DNA from: Butyrivibrio sp.
Lineage (GTDB): Bacteria > Bacillota > Clostridia > Lachnospirales > Lachnospiraceae
Direction: 5' to 3'
Assembly: GCA_017413105.1 (NCBI GenBank)
Contig: JAFPVA010000130.1
Location: 117,383 to 181,382, forward strand
DNA length: 64,000 nucleotides
Shown here: positions 33,898 to 43,167 of the stretch, piece by piece
How the letters are laid out: the number at the start of each line of letters is the position of its first letter
How positions within the stretch are numbered: position 1 is the first letter of the stretch
Position numbers and translations under genes: made by a program
The notes under the pieces: generated by a model
What the model was told of the DNA's origin: nothing
What the model saw: the letters and a program-made list of their open reading frames with translations, nothing else
Databases searched by the model: none

Positions 33898-35049
33898 TTA
33901 ATCTACATATGTGCTCCAAAGTTCCTCTAAGCATATATCATTTTGAACCATGAAGGTCGCAGCGTCAACACCTACATATCTAAAGTGCCAAGGCTCATAT
34001 TCAATACTGGTGATATCCTCTTTTCCCTGAGGATACCTGAGAACAAAGCCAAATTTGTAGCTGTTGGCAGAAAGCCATTTACCCGCTGCAGTCTTAGCAA
34101 AGCCTTCATCAAGACTTGAATAACCATCAGTGATAATATCAATCGCAAGTCCCACCTGATGTTCAGAAGATCCCGGAACAGTAACAGCCTGGCTTGCCAA
34201 ATTGTAGGCATCCATGTAAGACATACCGGCTCCCATATATCTGTCAATCTTAGTGTCAAAAAGCATAGTCTGCCTGTCCATATCGCGATAAGGTGAACAG
34301 ATTATAAGAGATACGCCTTCACGGCTTGCAGCCTTCATCATCTCAAGAAGAGGTGTAATGATACGCTCATCACATCTCATACTGCCTCTTATGGTGCCAA
34401 GAGGAAAATCATAATCATCAGGAATAGGATGCTGTTTGTTAACAAGCATAATCTTCCAGTCTTCGGAGTCAAAGTGATAAACATCCCCCTCAGTTTCTAA
34501 AGGAGTACTCGCAAGAGCAACATCTTCAATCACTTCTTCATTAAGCAGATAAGAACTATCAACTAAGGAAATCTCTTCGCTTGCTTCAAGAATATCTGTA
34601 AGTGACGCCTGTTTTTCAGGATCAAGATGCTCAGCCTCTGCAACATCAGGATTCTCGATATCTCTGGACTCTTCGATCACAAATTCTTCTACATCATCAA
34701 TTGTAGCCAGCTCCGCATCGGACTCTTCTACCACTACTTCAGAAAGAGCTTCAGTTTCAGAAGATGTACTCTCTTCATTATTGACATCTGAAGCAAAACT
34801 TATTGTAAGTGTCATGCCGGGATAAGAAAAACTGCTACTTGCTACAAAAAACAGTAAAATACAGGCGAGACATGTGAATCTCTTTACATTTCTGTAAAAA
34901 TAAAAAAGAAAGTTGTAGGTACAGATTGCACAAACAGCATAGATCAAACCAAAAAGTCTTAATGCCTTGTACTTCCTGTTAAACCTATCAACTTTTGAGA
35001 TTATTTTTTCTTTATGAGAATATTTTTTCACGCTATTGCTAGCATTCAT
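33898..35049 (-). CDS. VanY-like D-alanyl-D-alanine carboxypeptidase
   Basis: A 383-residue protein. Two hydrophobic segments lie within the first 85 residues (LFGLIYAVCAICTYNFLFYF and FTCLACILLFFVASSSF), then an acidic low-complexity linker of about 110 residues, then a C-terminal VanY domain. The metal site is intact: PGSSEHQVGLAIDI (SxHxxGxAxD) and EYEPWHFRYVG (ExWH). It trims the last D-Ala from peptidoglycan stem peptides outside the cell. I chose the ATG at 35049 for its GAGGGG site; a GTG at 35121 is in frame but has no ribosome site. It is divergent from aroC. Confidence 0.92.
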   Translation of the reverse strand: MNASNSVKKYSHKEKIISKVDRFNRKYKALRLFGLIYAVCAICTYNFLFYFYRNVKRFTCLACILLFFVASSSFSYPGMTLTISFASDVNNEESTSSETEALSEVVVEESDAELATIDDVEEFVIEESRDIENPDVAEAEHLDPEKQASLTDILEASEEISLVDSSYLLNEEVIEDVALASTPLETEGDVYHFDSEDWKIMLVNKQHPIPDDYDFPLGTIRGSMRCDERIITPLLEMMKAASREGVSLIICSPYRDMDRQTMLFDTKIDRYMGAGMSYMDAYNLASQAVTVPGSSEHQVGLAIDIITDGYSSLDEGFAKTAAGKWLSANSYKFGFVLRYPQGKEDITSIEYEPWHFRYVGVDAATFMVQNDICLEELWSTYVD

Positions 35050-35224
35050 ATCGGAAATCCCCTCTGTTCCAGATAAATGCTTTAGAACAAAATTACATTT
35101 CTGATTATAAACTTTTTTCACAGAAAATTCACTATTTTTTTGTATTAAAATTTTATATACTAAAAAATATGATAAATAAGCTATTTTCAGCTATTTTATG
35201 CCATAATACTACGGGGGATTCAAT

Positions 35225-36334
35225 ATGTCAGGATCTGTTTTTGGAAAAAATATTGCGGTTTCCACTTGGGGAGAATCTCATGGAAAAGCACTTGGTGTTG
35301 TTATAGACGGTTTTCCTGCCGGAATGGAATTAGAGGAAGCAGACATTCAGAAATATCTTGACCGCAGAAAGCCGGGAACCAGCGCTGCTACTACCACAAG
35401 AAAAGAGGACGATCAGGTAGAGATCCTCTCAGGTATTTTTGAAGGCAAGACAACAGGAACACCTATTTCTCTTTTGGTAAAAAACACTTCACAGCGCTCA
35501 GCTGATTATAGTGAGATTTCAGCGTACTATCGCCCCGGACATGCTGATTTTGGTTTCGATCAGAAATACGGCTTCAGAGATTATCGCGGAGGCGGAAGAT
35601 CTTCAGGAAGAGAAACCATTGGAAGAGTTGCTTCCGGCGCTCTTTGCCTAAAGCTCCTATCCCAGATGGGAATTGAAGTCTGTGCTTATACAAAGGCCAT
35701 TGGTGATGTAGAGATTGATTACTCAAAGTTCGATAAAAACGCTATCTATTCCACTCCCACTGCCATGCCTGACGCTGATGCAGATAAAAAAGCCATGGAC
35801 CTTATAATGAAATGCAGGGAAGAAACAGATTCCATCGGCGGAATAATAGAAGTACGCATCACAGGAGTTCCGGCGGGTATCGGAGAACCTGTATTTGATA
35901 AATTAGATGCCTCGTTTGCCAAGGCTATCATGTCGATAGGCGCTGTCAAAGCAGTTGAAATCGGCGACGGGACAAAGGTTGCCCGATATAAAGGATCAGA
36001 AAACAACGATGAATTTAGCATTTCCGAGGAAGGAAATGTTATAAAAAACACCAATCACTCCGGCGGAATCCTGGGAGGAATGTCAGACGGCAGTGAAATC
36101 ATATTAAGGGCTTATGTAAAACCAACTCCAAGTATAGCCAGAGAGCAATCCACCGTTAATAGATCCGGCGAAAAAATTTCCATCAACATAAAGGGCCGTC
36201 ACGATCCGGTTGTCGTACCACGAGCCGTAGTTGTAGTAGAATCCATGTGTGCCATTACTCTCCTTGACCTCATGATCTCCAACATGTCCTCCAGGGCCGA
36301 CTACATAACATCCTTCTACACAGACAGAAAATAA
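35225..36334 (+). CDS. aroC: Chorismate synthase
   Basis: A 369-residue FMN-dependent enzyme making chorismate from EPSP, the last shared step of aromatic amino acid synthesis. It has GSVFGKNIAVSTWGESHG, the FGFDQKYGFRDYRGGGRSS region with the family signature GRETIGRVASGAL, and the C-terminal GRHDPVVVPRAVVVVESM. The ATG follows GGGGG. It is the only protein gene on the plus strand here, a single-gene unit flanked by the divergent VanY-like gene and a shared terminator. Confidence 0.97.
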   Translation: MSGSVFGKNIAVSTWGESHGKALGVVIDGFPAGMELEEADIQKYLDRRKPGTSAATTTRKEDDQVEILSGIFEGKTTGTPISLLVKNTSQRSADYSEISAYYRPGHADFGFDQKYGFRDYRGGGRSSGRETIGRVASGALCLKLLSQMGIEVCAYTKAIGDVEIDYSKFDKNAIYSTPTAMPDADADKKAMDLIMKCREETDSIGGIIEVRITGVPAGIGEPVFDKLDASFAKAIMSIGAVKAVEIGDGTKVARYKGSENNDEFSISEEGNVIKNTNHSGGILGGMSDGSEIILRAYVKPTPSIAREQSTVNRSGEKISINIKGRHDPVVVPRAVVVVESMCAITLLDLMISNMSSRADYITSFYTDRK

Positions 36335-36344
36335 TATAATCATA

Positions 36345-36381
36345 AAAAAAGAAGTTTTGCCAGGCGCAAAACTTCTTTTAT
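36345..36381. terminator. Bidirectional terminator after aroC
   Basis: 14-bp stem AAAAGAAGTTTTGC / GCAAAACTTCTTTT with a 5-base loop; A-run on one side, T-rich on the other. It is shared by converging aroC and the 6-phosphogluconolactonase-like gene. Confidence 0.8.
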
Positions 36382-36444
36382 ATTTATTTCTAAATCCATG
36401 AATATAATATAGACAGGATATCAAATTACTGATTTACAGTTTCT

Positions 36445-37509
36445 TCATCCTTCAAGCTTGTGGAATACAATACAGTTTGGACGTGATACAGGAAGTTCAG
36501 GTCCGTTCATTACCATTGTTCCCTTATCCATATCCACAGTAAAGAATGTCAGTGTATCTGATTCATGATTAAGTGAAACCAAATGCTTGTTGTCAGGGAA
36601 AAGAGCCGCATCCTTAGGATACTCTCCCGCTATCGGAAGCTGGATCTTCTTGGTAAGAAGTCCTGTCTCTTTATCAACCTTGTAAACAACAACATTGTTC
36701 TCGCCTGCAGTGGAACTTACGAGATAATTATAGTCCTCAGAGAATGTAAGTGCGCTGCTTGCTACACCGATTGAATCATACTCTTCGGAATTAGATACTG
36801 ACTGAATCTTGTTAAATTCAGGATCACCGTTATTGTCAATGTATTCATATACTTCTATAGCACATTTCTGTTCGAGGATAATGTAAAGGAACCTACCATC
36901 CTTGGAGAATTGCATATGTCTTGGAGATGATTCCTGATCGCAGTGGATAACATCGATCTCTTTTATCTTACCTGTTACAATATCAAGAGAATAAACATTT
37001 ACTCTGTCCATTCCAAGATCTGCAGCCAAAAGATACTTATTATCTTTTGACACTTTTATACACTGAACATGAGGCACATGATTACGTCCGGCAGCGGTTC
37101 CAAGCCCCTTATGGAATCTCTCATCAGTGATCTCGCCAATTGAACCGTCTTTATTCAGCCTAAGTATTGTGACCTTTCCGTCGTGATAGCCTGCTGTAAG
37201 AAGATAATTATCTCCCTGATCCATATTAAGGTAACATCCACGCATACCATTTATGGATGCCTCATTCAAAAACTCAAGATTTCCGTCAGGAAGAATATGA
37301 TAAGCCTCTACTCCGGCATCGGTGATGGAATAAAGAGTCTTCTTGTTGTGAGAAATACCAATATATGAAGAATTGGTGATCTCAACTTTCTGTTTCTCAG
37401 TAAGACGGCCCTTTTTAAGATCAACGTCATATATCCTTATTCCATATTTTGAGCCAAGTCCAGATGTATAACTGGACACGTATGCCACATACTTGTCTTT
37501 TCCAGCCAT
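36445..37509 (-). CDS. Lactonase family beta-propeller protein (6-phosphogluconolactonase-like)
   Basis: A 354-residue protein of the seven-bladed lactonase fold (Pgl/YbhE type). The conserved segments are YVSSYTSG, the NHVPHVQCIKVSKDNKYLLAADLGMDRVNVY stretch split over two blades, SPRHMQFSKDGRFLYII, and a final PVSRPNCIVFHK. In characterised members it hydrolyses 6-phosphogluconolactone, but no other pentose-phosphate gene is adjacent and many homologues are untested. GGAGG lies 10 bases before the ATG. Confidence 0.88.
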   Translation of the reverse strand: MAGKDKYVAYVSSYTSGLGSKYGIRIYDVDLKKGRLTEKQKVEITNSSYIGISHNKKTLYSITDAGVEAYHILPDGNLEFLNEASINGMRGCYLNMDQGDNYLLTAGYHDGKVTILRLNKDGSIGEITDERFHKGLGTAAGRNHVPHVQCIKVSKDNKYLLAADLGMDRVNVYSLDIVTGKIKEIDVIHCDQESSPRHMQFSKDGRFLYIILEQKCAIEVYEYIDNNGDPEFNKIQSVSNSEEYDSIGVASSALTFSEDYNYLVSSTAGENNVVVYKVDKETGLLTKKIQLPIAGEYPKDAALFPDNKHLVSLNHESDTLTFFTVDMDKGTMVMNGPELPVSRPNCIVFHKLEG

Positions 37510-37587
37510 TTAATGTTAGCCTCCTTGAATAAATCCTCTATCCATCACATTTTATCACACTAAAATAAAACTTTAAAGATAGCCCAA

Positions 37588-39051
37588 TTACTTTAGTACG
37601 TTCATATCAACATTGCCGGCAATCCCCGGAATGGAACCCTTTGACGTGAACTGCCACATATCGTAGCGTGTCGCAGTATAAGTCGGTATATCAACGTACT
37701 GCGCAAGCCATATTTTGTAGTCCGTAAATACAGCAGTATTAATGCGGTTCTCAAACCACAATTTATTTGAGTAAAGGCCGGCAGAATACCCCGCATTACG
37801 GATTGTTGCAAGGAATGCTGCGATTGTAGCAGATCGTTCCTCCACACTGATTGCATCTCCTCTTCCGTTACTCTTTTCAACATCAATATATACAGGCATC
37901 TGCAGAGAATAACCACTGATAAGTTCAAGTACCATTGATGCTTCCTCAATAGCTTCCACTTCATTTACAGCCTGGGAAAAGAAATATACTCCCACATTAA
38001 GGCCTGCACCTGTAGCAGCAATCATGTTCTGATAATAAAGCGGATCCACAATCAGTGCACCTGAACTTGAACCTCTATAGCCACATCTGATTATTGCAAA
38101 ATCTATACCTGAAGCCTTAACAGCTCCCCAGTCGATATTCCCATTGTGCTTGGATACATCAACGCCCTTTGAGCCCTGATGAGCAGCCACATAAACGGGA
38201 TCGGTAGTGATATCGGGAACAGCTGCGGCATCCCCTGAGTTTGCAGGAGCAGTAATAGTTGCAGTGCTTGCTCCGGCAATAGCCTTTGCTTCCTCTTCTG
38301 CATTGGTCTCTGCCTCTATCTGAGCAAGAAGGTCTTCAGCATCCTCAGAAATCCCTTCATCAAATATCTGTTCCTCTTGGCTTGCAGAAGATGAAGCTGA
38401 AGCCTCAGCATTTACATCCGTTGTTTCATCTACATCCTGAACCTTTGTATCTTCCTCTGCCACGTTTATCTCAGCCTCAGTCTTTATCTCGTCTTTGATA
38501 TCCACCTTGGCATACTCTATCGAATCAGATACAGTAATAGTCTGAGATTTGTCGCAATGATAATTTACACCATCGGAAGAAATATCCGACATAAAAACCG
38601 TATAGTCTCCAGCTTCCACATAGGGAAGATATATTATTCCATCCCTGTCTGTATCTGAATAGGTCGTAGTCTTATCATTGTTCTTTACAGTAACTGTAAA
38701 ATCCACATTATAAATAAGATTACCGGTTGAAGCATCTGATAGCTTGATCTTGAGATCATCCTGAATAGATCTCAAAGAAATTGCCACCGTTACATCTTTT
38801 TTCTCAAAAGAATTACTGTCATCCCCATCAGAACTGATGCCGTTTTCTTCTCTAAGCTGTTCTCCATCAATAATCCCAAGATTAAGAGCCTCCAGGCTTG
38901 AAACAGTCTCAAAAATGGAGCTGTTATCCTCCATTGCCTGTATTTCCTCTGAGTCATCTGCCATAACCTGGCGTACAAGAATACCGCCCAATAAAGCCAC
39001 CAGAAGAACAACTATAATTCCTATAAATATAATCTGTGTCTTTTTTATCAT
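37588..39051 (-). CDS. Membrane-anchored GH25 lysozyme
   Basis: A 487-residue protein with an N-terminal membrane helix (IIFIGIIVVLLVALLGGILV), a beta-rich stalk (residues 85-175), an acidic Ala/Glu-rich linker and a C-terminal glycoside hydrolase 25 domain from about residue 290. The catalytic residues are in place: GVDVSKHNGNIDW (Asp), FAIIRCGYRG, and the DxE pair in PVYIDVEKSNGRG. GH25 enzymes cleave muramic acid-glucosamine bonds in peptidoglycan. It starts 3 bases after the aldolase-like gene, with only a weak ribosome site. Confidence 0.94.
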   Translation of the reverse strand: MIKKTQIIFIGIIVVLLVALLGGILVRQVMADDSEEIQAMEDNSSIFETVSSLEALNLGIIDGEQLREENGISSDGDDSNSFEKKDVTVAISLRSIQDDLKIKLSDASTGNLIYNVDFTVTVKNNDKTTTYSDTDRDGIIYLPYVEAGDYTVFMSDISSDGVNYHCDKSQTITVSDSIEYAKVDIKDEIKTEAEINVAEEDTKVQDVDETTDVNAEASASSSASQEEQIFDEGISEDAEDLLAQIEAETNAEEEAKAIAGASTATITAPANSGDAAAVPDITTDPVYVAAHQGSKGVDVSKHNGNIDWGAVKASGIDFAIIRCGYRGSSSGALIVDPLYYQNMIAATGAGLNVGVYFFSQAVNEVEAIEEASMVLELISGYSLQMPVYIDVEKSNGRGDAISVEERSATIAAFLATIRNAGYSAGLYSNKLWFENRINTAVFTDYKIWLAQYVDIPTYTATRYDMWQFTSKGSIPGIAGNVDMNVLK

Positions 39052-39054
39052 AAA

Positions 39055-40155
39055 TTATTTCTTTATATCCGCCAGCTTTGAATAACTCTTTCTATAATGA
39101 CGGTTCATCTTATAACATTCAAAAAGAGAAAGGTAATGTCCTTCTCCATGTCGCATCACAGCTGTATGTGCTATACAGCCCTTATCGAGGACTATAGCAA
39201 CTGCCATGGCATCATCTTCGTTGCTGCCAACACAATATGCTCCGTCATTCAGGGAAAAAATAGCATTAACATGCCTTTTTATATTATGATAGCTGGTTCC
39301 ATCTTTGCCATGTTCATTGCTGGGAACCCTGATACTATATCCGATGAGCTGGGCAAAGTCATCCAAAAGCGGACGCATATGGTTTGCTCTTCTTGAAACA
39401 GTCATAACAGCCTCGGATTTATTATGGACAATGTATCTTACATCAGGACGCTTTCTGTAGATAGCCTCATGAATATGCTTTACTCTCTCAGGTGTATCCG
39501 GGATATCATATACAATCCTTCCATCCTCAAGATGACTGTTATAGCCAACTTCAACACCATGATGCATATCTGTTTTACAGACATCCATAAGGAAATTGTT
39601 GCAGGCAACCTCCATTCTTTCAGCCTCAAAAACAGCTTCTCTTGCATCTGCTCCGAGGCAGATCGTTCCATGATTAGCCATTATAAATGCATTGCAGTCA
39701 CGATATTTTTTGACGGTTTTTGCTACGTTTTCAGCAAGCTTGTCTGTTCCGGGGAGCGCATAAGGAGCCACGGGAATAAGCATATCCTCTTCCTCGAAAT
39801 AGGACACTATCTTCCTGATTCCGAGAGTTCCTGCGCATGAAGCATACACCTGATGTGTATGAACAATAAAATCCACATCAGACCTGCATTTATAGCACGC
39901 AGCATGAACAGCCTTTTCGCTGGAAGGAAACACATCTCCCTCATAGGAAAGGTCGCCAATGTTTACCTTGACAATCATTTCAGGTGTAAGATCCTCATAT
40001 TTAATTCCGCTTGGCGTAATGATGAAAGACTTTTCATCAACTCTCTGACTTATATTCCCCCAAGTCCTGACAAGCAATCCAATCTCATGAAGCTCCCTTG
40101 AAACTCTGATAATGTTCTCACGAGCCATCTGCATTTCTTCTCTGGTTGTAATCAT
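39055..40155 (-). CDS. Tandem class II aldolase/adducin-like protein; second half degenerate
   Basis: A 366-residue protein, nearly twice the usual size. Residues 1-195 form a class II aldolase domain with [10 protein letters not shown], the Glu in SSEKAVHAA, the HxH zinc pair in VHTHQVYAS and the third His in ANHGTICLG, so it looks active. Residues 215-355 look like a second copy, in which HTH is replaced by HNK and NHG by NDG, so it cannot bind zinc the same way. Substrates of the family include fuculose-, rhamnulose- and methylthioribulose-phosphates; none can be assigned. Its ATG overlaps the proA stop by 4 bases (ATGA), so translation is coupled. Confidence 0.85.
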   Translation of the reverse strand: MITTREEMQMARENIIRVSRELHEIGLLVRTWGNISQRVDEKSFIITPSGIKYEDLTPEMIVKVNIGDLSYEGDVFPSSEKAVHAACYKCRSDVDFIVHTHQVYASCAGTLGIRKIVSYFEEEDMLIPVAPYALPGTDKLAENVAKTVKKYRDCNAFIMANHGTICLGADAREAVFEAERMEVACNNFLMDVCKTDMHHGVEVGYNSHLEDGRIVYDIPDTPERVKHIHEAIYRKRPDVRYIVHNKSEAVMTVSRRANHMRPLLDDFAQLIGYSIRVPSNEHGKDGTSYHNIKRHVNAIFSLNDGAYCVGSNEDDAMAVAIVLDKGCIAHTAVMRHGEGHYLSLFECYKMNRHYRKSYSKLADIKK

Positions 40156-41396
40156 CCCCTGATCTGTCCTTCTCCCAAAATCTCGTACTTGTACGATGTA
40201 AGCTCCTTAAGTCCCATAGGCCCTCTTGCGTGGAGCTTCTGTGTGCTTATTCCGATCTCAGCACCAAAACCGAATTCAAAGCCATCTGTAAATCTTGTAG
40301 AAGCATTTACATAGACGCAGGCTGCATCAACCATGTCCAAAAACTTCTGAGCAGCTTCTTTATTCTCTGTAATAATAGACTCTGAATGTCCTGTGTTATA
40401 TCTGTTTATATGGTCAATTGCTTCATCAACACTCTTTACTGTTTTAACAGAAATAATGTAATCAAGAAACTCTTTTCCAAAATCCTCTTCAGTAGCATCT
40501 TTAGAGTCTGTAAGCACACTTTTTGCCTCAGCGTCCGAACGTATCTCCACATTATGCTCTTTCATTGCCTTTGCAAAAAGAGGAAGGAACTCATCCTTAA
40601 CAGCTTCGTGGACAACCAGGGACTCCGCCGCATTGCAGACACCAATCCTCTGGGTTTTGGCATTAATGATTATAGGAATAGCCTTTTCGAAATCAGCATC
40701 CTTATCCACGTAAATATGGCAGTTACCTGTACCTGTCTCGATAACTGGAATGGTCGAATTGTCTACAACCGCCTTTATTAGACCTGCACTTCCTCTTGGA
40801 ATCAGAACGTCAACATAGTCATTCATCTTCATAAACTGTGTAGTAACGCTTCTGTCCGTATCTTCAATCAGCTGAACAGCATCAGCACAGATTCCCTCGT
40901 CACAAAGAGCATCCCTGATCACTTTCGTAATAGCTATATTACTGTTTATGGCATCACTTCCGCCCTTCAAAATAGCCGCATTTCCGGACTTGAAGGTAAG
41001 ACTGAAGGCATCTGCGGTAACATTTGGCCTTGATTCATAGATTATTCCGATAACCCCCAGTGGAACTCTGACTTTTTTTATAAAAAGACCGTTTGGCCTC
41101 TCGAAATGTTCAATCTCCTGCCCGATAGGATCTTCTAAAGAAGCAACTACTCTAAGTCCTTCCGCCATTGCCTCAATTCTCTTATCATCAAGCTTAAGTC
41201 TGTCCAGCATACCCTTATGCATGCCGTTTTTGACGCCATTTTCATAATCTTTGTCATTGGCAGACTTGATATACTCAGCCTCTTTTATAAGCCTGTCGGC
41301 AACTGCAATAAGAGCCTTGTTCTTCTTCTCAGCCATGAGCTTCTGAACCTCATATTTAGCAGCCTTTGCATTCTTGCATATCTCTAAAAGTCCCAT
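40152..41396 (-). CDS. proA: Gamma-glutamyl phosphate reductase
   Basis: A 414-residue NADPH-dependent reductase making glutamate-5-semialdehyde for proline. Motifs include the [20 protein letters not shown] region, [11 protein letters not shown], the catalytic Cys in [14 protein letters not shown], and the C-terminal signature [23 protein letters not shown]-type segment. Length is normal. ProB is not adjacent. It has a strong own promoter (41439-41467) and is coupled to the aldolase-like gene downstream. Confidence 0.97.
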   Translation of the reverse strand: MGLLEICKNAKAAKYEVQKLMAEKKNKALIAVADRLIKEAEYIKSANDKDYENGVKNGMHKGMLDRLKLDDKRIEAMAEGLRVVASLEDPIGQEIEHFERPNGLFIKKVRVPLGVIGIIYESRPNVTADAFSLTFKSGNAAILKGGSDAINSNIAITKVIRDALCDEGICADAVQLIEDTDRSVTTQFMKMNDYVDVLIPRGSAGLIKAVVDNSTIPVIETGTGNCHIYVDKDADFEKAIPIIINAKTQRIGVCNAAESLVVHEAVKDEFLPLFAKAMKEHNVEIRSDAEAKSVLTDSKDATEEDFGKEFLDYIISVKTVKSVDEAIDHINRYNTGHSESIITENKEAAQKFLDMVDAACVYVNASTRFTDGFEFGFGAEIGISTQKLHARGPMGLKELTSYKYEILGEGQIRG

Positions 41397-41438
41397 ACCA
41401 TCCTCCCTTTTACAAAGAAGCCAACAATAACTTTATCA

Positions 41439-41467
41439 ATTATAACGAACAAGGCCGGTATTTTCAA
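41439..41467 (-). promoter_or_regulatory. Promoter of the proA unit
   Basis: Minus-strand TTGAAA (41462-41467) and TATAAT (41439-41444) with a 17-base spacer, 43 bases before the start codon. Confidence 0.65.
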
Positions 41468-41516
41468 ATGATAATTCCCTGATAATGCGGCAAAATACTA
41501 TCTTCAGAATAAAGAT

Positions 41517-43100
41517 TTATTCTTTTGTCATGCTTCTTGGCGAAATACCATAAAACTTCTTAAATACATTGGAAAAATAGCTGACATCATTGTAGCCTAC
41601 TTTCTCTGCGATATCAGAAAGTTTATTTTCAGTTGATGTAATCAGCTTCTTTGCTTCCTGCATACGATAAGATGTGATATATTCGGAAAGAGTCATATTC
41701 ATCTCACTCTTAAACATCTTGCGAAGATAGGTCTGATTCACGCAAAGAGCTTCGGAAATATCAGAAATCGAAAGAGTGCTGTCTCCATAGTTCTGCTCTA
41801 TGTATTCCTTTGCTCCATTTGCAATACTGTGGGTTCTTGAATTCTTTTTTCCCTTTTCAAACTCAATCCTCTTTCTGTATAAAAAGATGACATTGTCGCA
41901 AAGCTCTCTGGAAGTAGTGGCTCCCTCAAGGAACTTCTCAGGTGAAAAGCCTTCCCCGTAAATAGTATCCACATTAAATCCGGAGCTTATGATATTAGTC
42001 ATAAGAATGCTCACAGCACTGGTAAGCAGATTCATGTCGGTAAAGGAAATACCGCTTTCATCCTGCTTTTTCTCATGAAGCTTTGCCCAGAGCTTATTTA
42101 TGGCTGCCTCTGCATCATCAGCCTGCAAAGTCTCCAGATCTTTATTTAGCATCATGATAACATCAAGTGAAGCAAGAATCTCAACATCTCCTTCGTTTCT
42201 AAGATCCCACAGCTGACCAAAACCTTTTTCCGCAAGGAAATTAAGACTCTTTTCGTAAGCTCTTTTTACCTCACTGATCTCAGAAACCTTCGAAAGGACT
42301 ATACTGCAGCCAATTTCCAGCTGGCTCTTTATTATCTGGATGATATCCGTAAATTCATAGCCTTTGTATTCATCAATTGCTGATTCCGATTCGAAATTCA
42401 TCAAAACTACTATATTATTTTCAAAGTCATGGAAAAGCCTAAACTGCCCGTCAATATCAAGCTTGTCCGCAAGGAGCTTGGTGATAAGATTCTCCCAGTT
42501 CATCAGTTTTTCTCTGGAATCGGATCTGGTATGGGAAAAAGAAGTATCAAATTTAACAAGTGCAACAAGATACCCACCGTAGCTATGACGATTAGGGAAA
42601 ATCTTTTTCTCCCACTGCGCCAGATTCTCTTTATCCGAAAGTCCCGCATAAATAAGGGCTTTAAGTTCATCGCTTAGCTCCTCATTAAGCTCTTTTTCCG
42701 TGGCAAGCTTAGAATCTTCAACTGCTTTTTCTATATTGTCATGAAGCTTTAAAAGACTAAGGATAAGCTCTTCCTTTTCAAAGGGCTTTACAATATAATC
42801 GCAGACGCCTATCTTTACAGCTTTTCTTGCATATTCAAATTCGTTATTCCCGGTGATAAGAATAACCGAAATATCCGGATAATCAGTGGTTATCTTCTCT
42901 GCAAGCTCAAGACCATTTATATAGGGCATTGTAATATCTGTAAGTACAACATCCGGATAATATTCATCTATCTTTTCAAGAGCCTCTTTTCCATCATGGG
43001 CTTCGCAACATATCTCAAAACCATAGGAATTCCAGTCTATACAGCCCCTCAGATATTCAAGAAAAATTGGCATATCATCCACGATCATAATTTTGATCAT
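41517..43100 (-). CDS. YesN-type response regulator (REC plus AraC HTH)
   Basis: A 527-residue transcription regulator. The N-terminal receiver domain has IVDDMPIFLEYL and the phospho-acceptor Asp in VLTDITMPYINGLEL, then the Lys in DYIVKPFEKEEL. A long linker of about 270 residues follows. The C-terminal AraC domain has two helix-turn-helix units (LSISDISEALCVNQTYLRKM and KLSDIAEKVGYNDVSYFSNV). It pairs with the sensor kinase 67 bases upstream and most likely controls the neighbouring sugar ABC transporter. Confidence 0.95.
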   Translation of the reverse strand: MIKIMIVDDMPIFLEYLRGCIDWNSYGFEICCEAHDGKEALEKIDEYYPDVVLTDITMPYINGLELAEKITTDYPDISVILITGNNEFEYARKAVKIGVCDYIVKPFEKEELILSLLKLHDNIEKAVEDSKLATEKELNEELSDELKALIYAGLSDKENLAQWEKKIFPNRHSYGGYLVALVKFDTSFSHTRSDSREKLMNWENLITKLLADKLDIDGQFRLFHDFENNIVVLMNFESESAIDEYKGYEFTDIIQIIKSQLEIGCSIVLSKVSEISEVKRAYEKSLNFLAEKGFGQLWDLRNEGDVEILASLDVIMMLNKDLETLQADDAEAAINKLWAKLHEKKQDESGISFTDMNLLTSAVSILMTNIISSGFNVDTIYGEGFSPEKFLEGATTSRELCDNVIFLYRKRIEFEKGKKNSRTHSIANGAKEYIEQNYGDSTLSISDISEALCVNQTYLRKMFKSEMNMTLSEYITSYRMQEAKKLITSTENKLSDIAEKVGYNDVSYFSNVFKKFYGISPRSMTKE

Positions 43101-43167
43101 ATTTTCTCTCCGTTTAATTTTGCAATTATCGATTAAATATAAGAAAACATCAATGAATTAAGTGGTG

